Shown: piece after piece, positions 17,543-26,258 of the stretch
Layout: each line of letters starts with the position of its first letter
How positions within the stretch are numbered: the first letter of the stretch is position 1
Source: JAKQIM01 sp964633225
Lineage (GTDB): Bacteria > Chloroflexota > Anaerolineae > Anaerolineales > UBA4823
NCBI GenBank assembly: GCA_964633225.1
Contig: CAZWFQ010000006.1
Coordinates: 1 to 64,000 of the forward strand
Direction: 5' to 3'
DNA: 64,000 bases
Program-made: the position numbers and the translations under genes
The notes under the pieces: generated by a model
Database searches by the model: none
Told to the model about the DNA's origin: nothing
What the model saw: the letters and a program-made list of their open reading frames with translations, nothing else

Positions 17543-18244
17543 ATGAATATCCAGCGTTTTCTCCGCTATAGCACTGTGATTGCCCTCGTGATGGTGTTGG
17601 CTGTGGCACTGAGCGGCTGCAAGCGAGCGGCTTCAGACGGTATCGATAATACCGGCGATACCACCAATTCAGGTTCCGGCTATCCCGCCGTTCCAGGCGC
17701 CACCGATCAAAACATGGGCGAACTGGGAACGTTGGTGGCACAGACCGAATCTGCCCAGCAGACGCCCGGCATGCCGCCAGCCACCCAGCAGCCAGTTGTC
17801 AATCCTGAAGTTCCCGTGGTGACCGAGACGCCCCAACCAGTCCCGCCCGAACAACAACCCCAGCCCACCGCGGCCCCGGTGGTATATATCGAGGCCACCC
17901 CGGGTGCAGCACCCGCCACCTATACACTGCAAGCAGGCGAGTTCCCCTTCTGCATTGCGCGCCGGTTTGATGTTGACCAGTATGAGCTGCTCAGCATCAA
18001 CGGGCTGGGGCTAAACTCTAACGTTTACCCTGGAACCACCCTGAAGATCCCGCAGACCGGTCATACATTTGCCGGCGAGAACACACTGATGAATCATCCC
18101 ACCACCTACAAGATCAGAGCAGGTGATACCCTCAACAGCATCGCCTGCGCCTTTGGTGATGTCTCACCCGACATGATCGCGTTGCAAAACAATCTGCAAG
18201 CACCCTACAGCCTGACGGCTGGTGATGTGCTGATCATTCCATAA
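17543..18244 (+). CDS. LysM-domain lipoprotein
   Basis: 233 residues: lipoprotein signal with lipobox LSGC (Cys about residue 26), a 100-residue Pro/Thr/Gln-rich linker, and two C-terminal LysM modules. The first is YTLQAGEFPFCIARRF..., the second YKIRAGDTLNSIACAFGD.... LysM binds N-acetylglucosamine-containing glycans such as peptidoglycan, so the protein should tether the membrane to the wall or bind cell-wall fragments. AAAAAGGAG is an ideal ribosome binding site upstream. Each LysM holds an internal Cys, possibly for disulfides. Ends just before a strong hairpin. Confidence 0.9.
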   Translation: MNIQRFLRYSTVIALVMVLAVALSGCKRAASDGIDNTGDTTNSGSGYPAVPGATDQNMGELGTLVAQTESAQQTPGMPPATQQPVVNPEVPVVTETPQPVPPEQQPQPTAAPVVYIEATPGAAPATYTLQAGEFPFCIARRFDVDQYELLSINGLGLNSNVYPGTTLKIPQTGHTFAGENTLMNHPTTYKIRAGDTLNSIACAFGDVSPDMIALQNNLQAPYSLTAGDVLIIP

Positions 18245-18261
18245 AAAAGCTGCCCCATTGA

Positions 18262-18298
18262 CCAGATGTGAGCGCCATATTGATGCGCTCACATCTGG
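18262..18298 (+). terminator. 14-bp perfect hairpin ending at the next gene's ribosome binding site
   Basis: Arms at 18262-18275 and 18285-18298 are perfect complements with a nine-base loop. Only TTT follows, and then AAGGAG at 18302-18307, the ribosome binding site of the next Nudix gene. It may terminate the LysM transcript or shape translation of the gene behind it. Confidence 0.6.
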
Positions 18299-18312
18299 TT
18301 TAAGGAGATACC

Positions 18313-18843
18313 ATGGCCTACGAAACCCTGCAAAGCGAAAACATCTTCGCCGGGCGCGCCTTTAAGGTGCGCCGCGACCTGGTGCGGCTGCCAAATGACC
18401 AGGAAATCTGGCTCGATATTGTGGAACATGTGCAATCTGTATCGGTGGTGCCGATCGATGCACAAGGGCAGATCTGGTTCGTCAAACAATACCGGCATCC
18501 GGCCCAGCAAGAACTGCTGGAGCTGCCCGCCGGGATGGTAGAAGCGGGTGAGGATCCGCTGGAATGTGCCCGGCGCGAGCTGCGCGAAGAGATCGGCATG
18601 GACTGCCAGCAAATCACAGAGATCGGCAGCTTCTTCCTGGCAGCCGGTTATTGCACCGAATATATGCACGTCTACCTGGCTAGCGGGCTGTACCCAGACC
18701 CGCTGCCAGGTGATGTGGATGAATTTTTGAGCGTGGAAAAACTGCCTGCGGCACAGGCGTATGAGATGGCCCAAGGTGGGCAGATCTTAGATGCCAAGAG
18801 CCTGGCTGGGCTGCTGTTAGCCCAGGGAAAGCGCAATGCTTAA
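18313..18843 (+). CDS. ADP-ribose pyrophosphatase-type Nudix hydrolase
   Basis: 176 residues. The Nudix box is exact: G-MVEAG-E-DPLECAR-RELREEIGM, preceded by QELLELPAG, which is the hallmark of the ADP-ribose pyrophosphatase (NudF/YqkG) branch that hydrolyses ADP-ribose to AMP and ribose 5-phosphate. The N-terminal SENIFAGRAFKVRRD and FVKQYRHPA also fit. Its stop codon overlaps the stop of the convergent gene at 18840 (shared TTAA). Confidence 0.92.
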   Translation: MAYETLQSENIFAGRAFKVRRDLVRLPNDQEIWLDIVEHVQSVSVVPIDAQGQIWFVKQYRHPAQQELLELPAGMVEAGEDPLECARRELREEIGMDCQQITEIGSFFLAAGYCTEYMHVYLASGLYPDPLPGDVDEFLSVEKLPAAQAYEMAQGGQILDAKSLAGLLLAQGKRNA

Positions 18844-19373
18844 CTCTCTTGGGCAGAGCGCTTCAGCACCACCAAAGTTTCCAGGTAAGAGCGGTTCATC
18901 AAAGCTGCTGGCGCTTCAATATGCAGCGCGGGGAAGAGATGAGACGTAACGGTCACATCGTACAGCATGAAGAAGGCATTGGTGCCTTCGGACATTAATG
19001 CCGAAAACTCAAAACGGCCTGACCATTCCAGGGTGCCCGTTACATCATAGACCGAGGTGGTGATCTGCGTTGGATAAGGGAACAGGCGAGTGTAACCACC
19101 GCGCATGATGCCTTGCAAACCCACATACTCGCGCTTGGCAAGGCAGGTCAAGACAACCTGAGATTTGACCATCCACATCACTGGGGCGTAATTCAACACC
19201 TTATCCGGTTTATATACATGGGATAGGCTGGCGTCATCCACTTCGATATAGGAATTGTTCGTATCACTGAACATTCCCAATAACCCACTGTGTGTCACTT
19301 TGAGCTGCCCAAAAACATAATGATTGTTGGTCAACAGGTCGGCAGGGATGAAACGTCCGGAGGATAATGCCAT
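18840..19373 (-). CDS. uncharacterised protein
   Basis: 177 residues, not recognised. Predicted all-beta character with alternating hydrophobics (HYVFGQLKVTHSGLLGMF, then WMVKSQVVLTC, and a final LETLVVLKRS). No signal peptide and no membrane segment, so cytoplasmic. Start chosen at 19373, which has AGGAG in front; the open frame extends to 19487 only in low-complexity sequence that overlaps the zinc-finger gene. It lies 17 nt behind the YgiT-type zinc-finger gene and is probably co-transcribed with it and lepB. Confidence 0.7.
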   Translation of the reverse strand: MALSSGRFIPADLLTNNHYVFGQLKVTHSGLLGMFSDTNNSYIEVDDASLSHVYKPDKVLNYAPVMWMVKSQVVLTCLAKREYVGLQGIMRGGYTRLFPYPTQITTSVYDVTGTLEWSGRFEFSALMSEGTNAFFMLYDVTVTSHLFPALHIEAPAALMNRSYLETLVVLKRSAQES

Positions 19374-19390
19374 GGGGGTGCTCCTTTCAA

Positions 19391-19690
19391 CTAATGGGGC
19401 TGAGGCCGATCCTGGCGCGGCGGGCGGCCGCGGCGTTGGAAGGGCGGCCTCCGGCCTGTGCTGGGACTGAGCAAAGTATTCAGCCAACTGACGGCGCGGG
19501 CATCATATTCTCGCCGCCCACATACATCACAAACCCAAGAAGGGAAGTTTGGCACAGTGATCAGTTGTTCGTTTAGCCAGGTGAAATAGGTCAGGTATTC
19601 AAGATGATAAACACCAGCATGACACTCTGGGCAGATAGGCGCCGGAATGGGCAGAGGGGAGTTTGCAGAAGGGTTCTTTTGATCAGACAT
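19391..19690 (-). CDS. YgiT-type zinc-finger protein
   Basis: About 99 residues with two CxxC pairs, CPECH and CDVCG, spaced 35 residues apart in the YgiT/MqsA N-terminal pattern (ICPECHAGVYHLEYLTYFTW and VPNFPSWVCDVCGRREYD). In MqsA this zinc domain is the toxin-binding half of an antitoxin, but the helix-turn-helix half is absent here. The C-terminal tail is Arg/Pro-rich (GRRPPFQRRGRPPRQDR) and could bind nucleic acid. Start uncertain: ATG at 19690 preferred, ATG at 19735 overlaps lepB. No toxin-like neighbour is apparent. Confidence 0.75.
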   Translation of the reverse strand: MSDQKNPSANSPLPIPAPICPECHAGVYHLEYLTYFTWLNEQLITVPNFPSWVCDVCGRREYDARAVSWLNTLLSPSTGRRPPFQRRGRPPRQDRPQPH

Positions 19691-19706
19691 AGTCTCGTCT
19701 TTAAGT

Positions 19707-20300
19707 TCAGGGGGTAGGTGTGGCCAATGAGACATGTGCGATCGTGTCTATCTCTGAGAGCGGCCAATAAATGAAAATCGCTTTACCAATCACATAATCC
19801 AACGGCAGCATGCCCCACTCATGCGAGTCAGAAGAAAGATTGCGGTTATCGCCCAGCACAAACAATTGATCAGCCGGCACTATCCAATTGCCCGTATATC
19901 TTGGCGGGGCAGAAATGTACGGCTCATCCAGGGGCTGTTCGTTCACATGAACGATGCCGTTTGCAACGCGCACCTGGTCGCCAGGTAGTCCGATCACACG
20001 CTTGATATATTCCTGCTCGGGGTCGCGCGGGAAGTGAAAGACGATCACGTCGCCGCGCTCGGGCAGGCCAAAACGGTATCCCAGGCGGTTGACGACCACC
20101 AGCTCGCCATGCTGCATGGTGGGTTCCATGCTAGCCCCATCCACGCGGATGCGCGCCGAAATAGCATTGATCCCCACAAATAGCACGACCCCCAGGATCA
20201 ATGTCTCAAGAATATCCATCAAAAAATTCATCACGCCCAGGGTCCCGGATGTTTGACCGGCTGTCTGGGGAACTGTGTCATCAGGCTGTGTCGAGTTCAC
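19707..20300 (-). CDS. lepB: signal peptidase I
   Basis: 197-residue S26 peptidase that removes signal peptides after secretion. One N-terminal membrane segment (LETLILGVVLFVGINAIS), catalytic Ser in GASMEPTM, catalytic Lys in YIKRVIGLPGD, and the GDNRNLSSDSHEWG box. Starts with GTG at 20300, exactly six bases after a TATAAT, predicting a leaderless GTG-initiated mRNA. Useful for processing the many secreted proteins in this window. The zinc-finger gene follows 16 nt later. Confidence 0.95.
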   Translation of the reverse strand: MNSTQPDDTVPQTAGQTSGTLGVMNFLMDILETLILGVVLFVGINAISARIRVDGASMEPTMQHGELVVVNRLGYRFGLPERGDVIVFHFPRDPEQEYIKRVIGLPGDQVRVANGIVHVNEQPLDEPYISAPPRYTGNWIVPADQLFVLGDNRNLSSDSHEWGMLPLDYVIGKAIFIYWPLSEIDTIAHVSLATPTP

Positions 20301-20306
20301 GGACGG

Positions 20307-20312
20307 ATTATA
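20307..20312 (-). promoter_or_regulatory. -10 box (TATAAT) for lepB, leaderless GTG start
   Basis: A perfect minus-strand TATAAT is followed by six bases and the GTG start codon. Transcription should begin at the G of GTG. No Shine-Dalgarno sequence. Confidence 0.6.
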
Positions 20313-20344
20313 AAACGGCTTGCAGGTTGGGGCAAGAGGCTGTC

Positions 20345-20377
20345 AGGAGGATGAGATATTTCACATCTCACCCTCCT
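20345..20377 (-). terminator. hairpin after der
   Basis: A 13-bp stem with one mismatch (arms 20345-20357 and 20365-20377) lies between the end of der and the lepB promoter. No long T-tract, so termination strength is uncertain. Confidence 0.5.
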
Positions 20378-20381
20378 CAGG

Positions 20382-21752
20382 CTATTTGCGCCGCGGCCGC
20401 ATCACCAGGTGAATGGGGGTGCCGGTAAAGGCATGTTCTTCACGAATACGGTTTTCTAAGAAACGGATATAGGTGAAATGGGCCAGCTTAGGGTTGTTGC
20501 AGTACAACAAGAAGGTGGGTGGGTCGCTGCGCACCTGGGTGGCATAATATACCTTGAACTGCTGCCCCGCATGCGAGGCGGCCGGATGGCGTTCTTGGGC
20601 ATCTTGCAGAACCCGGTTCAATTGAGAGGTAGAAAGGCGCATCAGGCGCTCTTCTTGCACCTTGAGGGCCATGGGCAGCACTTGATCTACCCGCTGGCCT
20701 GTTTTGGCAGAAATGAACAGGATAGGCACATAATCCATGAAGTTCAATTCCTGGCGGATCTTATCGGTAAAAGAGCCCATGGTGTAGGTGTCTTTCGGAA
20801 CAGCATCCCATTTATTGACCACCACCACGGTGCTTTTCCAGGATTCTAAGACGAAGCCAGCAATGTGGGTGTCTTGAGCGCTGATGCCGCTGGTGGCGTC
20901 AATGACCAACAGCGAAACATCCGCTCGCTCAATGGCTTGCAGAGAGCGCAGTACGCTGTACTTCTCAACCCCAGGATCAATGTGACCGCGCCGGCGGATA
21001 CCAGCCGTATCGATGAGGGTGATGGGCAGGTCGTCATACGTCATGAACGTATCAATGGCATCGCGTGTGGTGCCGGCAATGGGGCTGACAATGGCGCGCT
21101 CTTCACCCAACAGGCGGTTGAGCAGGCTGGATTTGCCCACATTCGGTTTGCCAACAATGGCAATCTTGACCGATTCATCCTCCACCTCCTCACCCCGGGT
21201 CTCAAAGGTGTTGACCAGGGCATCCAACATGTCGCCGGTACCCGTGCCGTGCACGGCAGAGATGGGGTAAGGATCGCCCAGGCCCAGCTCATAGAACTGC
21301 AAGGCGGCTATGCGGCGAGCTTCGCTCTCGCACTTATTGACCACCAGCAGAACCGGGGGCTTGAGTTTGCCATCTTGCTCAACCTGGTTGCGGCGCAGGA
21401 TCTCGGCGACTTCCTGATCGGCAGGCGTCACACCGCTGTCGGCATCGGTGATAAAAAGCACGGCATCCGCTTCGCGGATGGCAATTTCGGCCTGGATGCG
21501 GATTTGCTCAATAAAATCGGCTGAACCGATGGAGAGCGGCTGTTGGTTGCGGTTGACCTGGGTGGGGTCAATGCCGCCCGTATCAACGATATCGAAGACC
21601 CTGCCAATCCAATCTGCTTCGGCCATCAGCCGGTCGCGGGTAGTGCCAGGCACATCATCAACCACTGCCAACCGCTCACCTGCCAGGCGGTTGAACAGGG
21701 TGCTCTTGCCAACATTGGGTCGCCCAACCAGGGCGACAATCGGTTTTCTCAT
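20382..21752 (-). CDS. der: ribosome assembly GTPase Der (EngA)
   Basis: 456-residue double GTPase needed for 50S subunit maturation. Two G domains in tandem: GRPNVGKST with DTGGIDPT, and GKPNVGKSS with DTAGIRRRG and NKWDAVPK, followed by the C-terminal KH-like domain (YYATQVRSDPPTFLLYCNNPKL). Nine bases separate it from the ybbR stop, so it shares the cdaA-ybbR-der operon. Confidence 0.97.
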   Translation of the reverse strand: MRKPIVALVGRPNVGKSTLFNRLAGERLAVVDDVPGTTRDRLMAEADWIGRVFDIVDTGGIDPTQVNRNQQPLSIGSADFIEQIRIQAEIAIREADAVLFITDADSGVTPADQEVAEILRRNQVEQDGKLKPPVLLVVNKCESEARRIAALQFYELGLGDPYPISAVHGTGTGDMLDALVNTFETRGEEVEDESVKIAIVGKPNVGKSSLLNRLLGEERAIVSPIAGTTRDAIDTFMTYDDLPITLIDTAGIRRRGHIDPGVEKYSVLRSLQAIERADVSLLVIDATSGISAQDTHIAGFVLESWKSTVVVVNKWDAVPKDTYTMGSFTDKIRQELNFMDYVPILFISAKTGQRVDQVLPMALKVQEERLMRLSTSQLNRVLQDAQERHPAASHAGQQFKVYYATQVRSDPPTFLLYCNNPKLAHFTYIRFLENRIREEHAFTGTPIHLVMRPRRK

Positions 21753-21761
21753 GCATCATCC

Positions 21762-23066
21762 TCAGGGTCTTGGGGTAGGGGTACCTGTCCGCGGGGGAGT
21801 AGGGGTAAAGTAAGGCGTCAGGGTGGGTGTAGGCGTGGGGGCCAACGAGATAACAACCTCCACAGTACTGGGAAGGATAGATACTTTTTGCACCTGATCG
21901 GGCAAGAAGTCTACCACTGGAATTAACTGGTACGTACCAGCAGTATAGTCGGCCAGGTCAATCAGCAGGCGGATATCGCCTGGCTCGAGGGCATCCAGGA
22001 TGGGCACCGGGCCCGAAAGGATGACATCCACGGTAGTAGGGGAGACATTGGCCAATAAGCCCGGCACCAGTCCAATCACCTCCACCGGCAGCGAAACCGC
22101 CAGGCTGCTCTCAATGGCAGCAATGCTGACCTGCACCAACACTTTCGGATCGCCAATCACCGAGATGCCCGCTGGCAGGTTGAGATCCACCAGGGCCTCA
22201 AAATCATCCGTACTGCCGGTCAAATCAATGGGCATTGTCTCGACGAAACCGGGCAGGTCATTCACCAGGTTTGGGTCAGAAGAAAAAACCACCACGCCAA
22301 CCGGGCTGGCGAAGATATTGGTGAGCTTATAACCGCTGGGAACCTGCCCCTCTGAGACAGACTTGATGACGATATACCGGTAGCCACCTAACAGTTCGAT
22401 CGGCTGGCTGACGGTAATCTGGTCGGGGGTGATGGTGAGACCAGGAATAGCCTTGCCTGCAGCATCCAGGGCCACCGGGGCCAACTGCTTGGTCACCGAC
22501 TCGCTGACGCCAGCAATATCCAGGGCCAGGCGCACACTTTCTACGCGGGCCACGAGTGATTCGGGACCCGAAACGCTCACTTCTGTAGGCTGCAAGACAG
22601 GGGTGCCGGGCTGATAACCGGTGGGTGGCAGGCCGCTGACCACCAGGTCTACCGGGAAAATTTCGGTCACCACAGGCTCCAGGATAATTGTGATCGTTTG
22701 CGGGTCCTGCTCGATCAGGCGCACCAGGCGCAGATCGATCTGCACCTGCACCGGCAGGGTGTATTCTCCCGCCGCCAAACCCGACAGATCCACCCAGGCG
22801 CGCACGCTTTGCCGATCTGCATTCAACACACTCCAAACCGAGTTGGGGGCCTTGATGGTCAGGGTCACATCGTCATCTGGATTGCCCATGATCTGCAAGC
22901 CGGGGTCCTGGCCAACGATCTCGATCGGCACAGCCCGCCCCAGGGCATGTTCCTCATTCGGATCAGCCGAGGTAATGGCAGAGACCCAAACAATCAGCGC
23001 CAACACAACCGCCAGCACCAGGGTCGCCATATTCTTTGCCAGCCAGCGCAAAGGTGAGCCCTTCAT
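21762..23066 (-). CDS. ybbR: YbbR-domain protein (CdaR-like regulator of CdaA)
   Basis: 434 residues: an N-terminal membrane anchor (NMATLVLAVVLALIVWVSAI, about 11-30), then four YbbR-type beta repeats on the outside (each with a P-x-x-V-x-V-x-G-P/SGP-like turn), and a Pro/Thr-rich tail. YbbR/CdaR proteins bind and modulate the membrane diadenylate cyclase CdaA, whose gene overlaps this one by 4 nt. In many Firmicutes glmM follows; here der does. Confidence 0.92.
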   Translation of the reverse strand: MKGSPLRWLAKNMATLVLAVVLALIVWVSAITSADPNEEHALGRAVPIEIVGQDPGLQIMGNPDDDVTLTIKAPNSVWSVLNADRQSVRAWVDLSGLAAGEYTLPVQVQIDLRLVRLIEQDPQTITIILEPVVTEIFPVDLVVSGLPPTGYQPGTPVLQPTEVSVSGPESLVARVESVRLALDIAGVSESVTKQLAPVALDAAGKAIPGLTITPDQITVSQPIELLGGYRYIVIKSVSEGQVPSGYKLTNIFASPVGVVVFSSDPNLVNDLPGFVETMPIDLTGSTDDFEALVDLNLPAGISVIGDPKVLVQVSIAAIESSLAVSLPVEVIGLVPGLLANVSPTTVDVILSGPVPILDALEPGDIRLLIDLADYTAGTYQLIPVVDFLPDQVQKVSILPSTVEVVISLAPTPTPTLTPYFTPTPPRTGTPTPRP

Positions 23067-23950
23067 CCAAACCTCTCTTCACCAGGTTTCCCTTTGCCCG
23101 TCGGCCAGTAATCCGACAGGCGTTGGAAGGCACTGCGCTTGGCAGAAGGACGAAAGAAAGCCATGAGAATATTTTCCAGGCGTTCAGCATCCAGGCGGCG
23201 GATCATGCGCCCGCGGTGTACCACAGAGATTGAGCCGGTTTCCTCAGAAACAACCACCACCACGGCGTCAGAGACCTCCGAAATACCCAGGGCGGCGCGG
23301 TGCCGCAGCCCCATTTGGCGTTCGGGCGAGCGGGTGAGCACACCCGAAGCCGAGAGCGGCATTACACAAGAGGCCGCAATCAGGCGATCACCGATCATGA
23401 TGGCAGCCCCATCATGCAGGGGGGTATTGGGATAAAAGACCTGCAACATCAGCTCGGGGGTCATGCGGGCATCCATGAATACGCCGCTATGGATGTATTC
23501 TTCCAGCGTATCCGAGCGCTGGATGACAATCAGCGCACCATGCCGCCGGTCTGACAGGCGCACAGCCGCAGTGACAAGCTTGCCGACCATCTTTTCCATC
23601 TCTGGCGAGGGGCGGCCTTCCAGTCGCAGGAATCCGGCCCGTCCCAGGCGTTCAAGGGCACGCCGGATCTCAGGAGCAAAGATGACCGGTATGGCCAATA
23701 CCAGGCCCGGCAGGGTGGTACCCACCAACCACGAAAACGCCGGGAGCACATCCAGGCTGTTGAGCACGCTCACCAGGGCCACCAACACCAACACCCCGCG
23801 CAAAAGTACCATGGCCTGGGTGTCGCGCAGCAAAAGCAAGATGGCAAAGAACACGAAGGTGACGAGCGCCAGGTCAATAATGCTCAGCCAGTTCAGGCGC
23901 TCGAGCATGAACCCCACATTATCAATCAGGTTTTGAATAAATCCATCCAT
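23063..23950 (-). CDS. cdaA: diadenylate cyclase CdaA
   Basis: Makes c-di-AMP from two ATP. 295 residues: three N-terminal membrane helices (to about residue 85), then the DAC domain with the DGA motif (LHDGAAIMIGDRLIAASC) and the RHR motif (LRHRAALGISEVSD), both intact, so it should be active. Overlaps the regulator ybbR by 4 nt. c-di-AMP usually controls potassium and osmolyte uptake and wall homeostasis. A TATAAT further upstream and GATACT nearer the ATG are possible promoters. Confidence 0.96.
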   Translation of the reverse strand: MDGFIQNLIDNVGFMLERLNWLSIIDLALVTFVFFAILLLLRDTQAMVLLRGVLVLVALVSVLNSLDVLPAFSWLVGTTLPGLVLAIPVIFAPEIRRALERLGRAGFLRLEGRPSPEMEKMVGKLVTAAVRLSDRRHGALIVIQRSDTLEEYIHSGVFMDARMTPELMLQVFYPNTPLHDGAAIMIGDRLIAASCVMPLSASGVLTRSPERQMGLRHRAALGISEVSDAVVVVVSEETGSISVVHRGRMIRRLDAERLENILMAFFRPSAKRSAFQRLSDYWPTGKGKPGEERFG

Positions 23951-24024
23951 TAAACATACTTAGTATCAATCCGAGAATTATAGAGAGTGGGCGTCCCACA
24001 TTCCCTGAATTTTCGGACAGGTTC

Positions 24025-25164
24025 TTATACAGGCCGCAGCACCCGGTCTTTACGCAGCTGTTTGAAGTACATCACTTCATCGCTTGCCAGGGTATCTTGG
24101 GCGGCTTCTTGCCAGGCACGCACCCCCAGGCTTTGTATGGCGCGCGGCTCGTAACCAAGAGAGCGCCAGACATCTTCCCTGTTCTGCGACAAGGCATTCG
24201 GCAGGAACAGCAGCGAGACTTCGCACTGCAGGTCACGAGAAGAATTTTCAACCTCGTCCAGCATGATCTTCATGGCTTTGTCGAGGACGATCTCCGGCTC
24301 AATATAGACGTCATCCGTGCGGGCGACCAGGTTTTCAACCTGCCAACCAGCCAGGCCCACCGGGCGATTATCCATCCTGAGGAAAATGAAAGCCTTTTCT
24401 CCAAAGGAGGCCATAATGTCTTCGCTGGTCAGGCGGCGCTGGCCTTTGCTCAGGCGGGTGATCAGATCCGCAATTTCGGTCGCCTGGCGCGGGCGGGCCT
24501 TCTCCACCGTCAGTTCGCCTTTGGCTACCGGGGTCACCGGGCGGAAGACCCCCGTTTCTTCGGAGGGGAACAACTGTTTCCAGGCCGCGTTGACCTGTCT
24601 CCAGGTGTCTTCAAAAGACCCTTCGTTGCGGACGACCACATGGGCAGCAGAGATCTTTTCATCCTGGCTGCCCTGCACGGTCACACGCTGGCGGGCAGTG
24701 GCCTCATCCATGCCGCGTTTTTGCATCAGGCGGGCCATCTGGATCTCATTTGGGGCATAAGTAACCCACAGGGTATCACACCCAGCCCGCAGGGGCGACT
24801 CAAGCAGCTTGATGGCCTCGATCACCACCACCTTTTGGGGCGCCCGGCGGATAAGGATGTCCACAGCCTGGCGCACCAGGGGATGGATGATCGCTTCCAA
24901 CTCGCTCAAGGCCTGCGGGTCTGAAAAGACTACCCTGGCCAGCTTGGCACGGTCAATCTGCTCATCGGGGCCAAGGATCCACTTGCCAAAGGTCTTCAGC
25001 ACTCCCTGGTACCCCGGCGCATCTTTTGCCATGGCGCGATGACCTAAAGCATCCGCATCAATGCCATAAGCCCCCAGATGTTCCAGCATCTTACGAACAA
25101 CACTTTTGCCGGTGGCTATATTTCCGGTCAATCCAATGACATATTTGCCTGGCCAGGCGCTCAT
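24025..25164 (-). CDS. coaE: dephospho-CoA kinase fused to a GNAT-like C-terminal domain
   Basis: The first 200 residues are a complete CoaE (last step of CoA synthesis, ATP + dephospho-CoA to CoA): P-loop GLTGNIATGKS (11-21), IDADALGHRAM, IHPLVRQAV and a lid region with MQKRGMDEATARQRV. CoaE is normally about 200 residues; here 165 more follow a linker (about 203-214). That part (ELTVEKARPRQATEIADLI..., FIFLRMDNRPVGLAGWQVENL, EVSLLFLP, VWRSLGYEPR) has the strand/helix rhythm of a GNAT acetyltransferase, though no clear acetyl-CoA loop is visible. A ribosome binding site GGAGG precedes the ATG. Linking CoA synthesis to a CoA-binding fold is suggestive; the role of the extra domain is unknown. 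Confidence 0.88.
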   Translation of the reverse strand: MSAWPGKYVIGLTGNIATGKSVVRKMLEHLGAYGIDADALGHRAMAKDAPGYQGVLKTFGKWILGPDEQIDRAKLARVVFSDPQALSELEAIIHPLVRQAVDILIRRAPQKVVVIEAIKLLESPLRAGCDTLWVTYAPNEIQMARLMQKRGMDEATARQRVTVQGSQDEKISAAHVVVRNEGSFEDTWRQVNAAWKQLFPSEETGVFRPVTPVAKGELTVEKARPRQATEIADLITRLSKGQRRLTSEDIMASFGEKAFIFLRMDNRPVGLAGWQVENLVARTDDVYIEPEIVLDKAMKIMLDEVENSSRDLQCEVSLLFLPNALSQNREDVWRSLGYEPRAIQSLGVRAWQEAAQDTLASDEVMYFKQLRKDRVLRPV

Positions 25165-25247
25165 TGTGCCTCCAACCGCTCGAGGGTGTGTGTATTGAAT
25201 AATAGTACCATTGATGAATTAAGAAAACAAGGGCCGAAAGAGTTCCT

Positions 25248-25293
25248 AAAACGAGCAAGAGGCGGTGCCGGCGCACCGCCTCTTGCTCGTTTT
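25248..25293 (-). terminator. perfect 21-bp hairpin after the peptide-transporter operon
   Basis: Arms 25248-25268 and 25273-25293 match perfectly around a CGGC loop. On the minus strand the hairpin ends in TTTT, making it an intrinsic terminator for the transporter operon; the plus strand also ends in TTTT. Confidence 0.8.
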
Positions 25294-25301
25294 AGAATTT
25301 C

Positions 25302-26255
25302 CTATTCTCCGCGCTGGGCCAGGCGAGGGTCAAGAGCATCTCGCATGCCGTCACCAAGCAAGTTGAAGGCCAAGACGGTGAGCATGATGGCCAGGCCAGG
25401 GAAAAAGACCAGGTGCGGGGCAGTGAAAACCTGGTTGCGCTCTGCGCCCAGCATGGTGCCCCATTCTGGGGTCGGCGGCTGTGCCCCCAGGCCCAAAAAG
25501 GAAAGGGCCGCCGCATCCAGGATAGCCGTCGCAATCCCCAGCGTGCCCTGCACGATGAGCGGGGTCAATGAGTTGGGTAAGATCCGCCCAAATAAGATGT
25601 AGAGCATGCCACCGCCCAAAGAACGCGAGGCTTCCACAAACTCCATCTGCTTGGTCGAGAGCACCGCCGCCCGCGTGACGCGCGCATAAGCCGGGATCGA
25701 AACAATACCGATCGCCAGCAGCGCATTCTGCAAGCCGGGGCCCAGGATAGAGACGATGGCGATCGCCAGCAGCAGCGAAGGGAAAGCCAGCAGCACATCC
25801 ATGATGCGCATGATGATCGTATCCGTCCAGCCGCCCAGGTATCCGCTCAGAGCGCCCAAGAAAACGCCGATGATGATGGCAAAACCGACCGTGGTGAAGC
25901 CAATCATCAAGCTGAGGCGCGAGCCATAAAGCAAGCGGCTGAACTCATCACGCACATTACCATCCAGGCCCAAGATATGCTGGGGCTGATCTTCGGGGCA
26001 GCCCAGCAGGTGAATGCAAGGAGCCTGGCGCATCTTGACATCTTCCACACCAATCAGAACCTGGTAAGGATCATAGGGAGACAGCACGTTAGCAAAAACG
26101 GCAATCAATACCAGCACCGCCAATATAACCAGGCCCAGCACAGCCGACTTGCGCTTAAACAGCCGCCGCCAGGCAGTGCGCCAGAGGGTAACGGGCTTTT
26201 GCGTACGCAGCCCCTCGGCATCCAATTGAGTAATCTGGGGTATGTTTTCGCTCAT
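25302..26255 (-). CDS. peptide/nickel-type ABC transporter permease (DppC/OppC-like)
   Basis: 317 residues, six membrane segments, with the N-terminal leader typical of DppC (WRTAWRRLFKRKSAVLGLVIL) and the EAA coupling motif EASRSLGGGMLYILFGRILPN. The extracytoplasmic loop after the first helix carries two Cys (CIHLLGCPEDQ), unusual for the family. Three bases behind the DppB-like gene. Last gene of the operon; the ATPase subunits are not in this window. Confidence 0.92.
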   Translation of the reverse strand: MSENIPQITQLDAEGLRTQKPVTLWRTAWRRLFKRKSAVLGLVILAVLVLIAVFANVLSPYDPYQVLIGVEDVKMRQAPCIHLLGCPEDQPQHILGLDGNVRDEFSRLLYGSRLSLMIGFTTVGFAIIIGVFLGALSGYLGGWTDTIIMRIMDVLLAFPSLLLAIAIVSILGPGLQNALLAIGIVSIPAYARVTRAAVLSTKQMEFVEASRSLGGGMLYILFGRILPNSLTPLIVQGTLGIATAILDAAALSFLGLGAQPPTPEWGTMLGAERNQVFTAPHLVFFPGLAIMLTVLAFNLLGDGMRDALDPRLAQRGE

Positions 26256-26258
26256 TGA

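Noticed and set aside
19391..19690. YgiT-type zinc finger plus the following gene as a toxin-antitoxin pair
   Set aside because: No helix-turn-helix half and no MqsR, HigB or DUF4258-like toxin; the neighbour at 18840-19373 is larger and unrelated in appearance.
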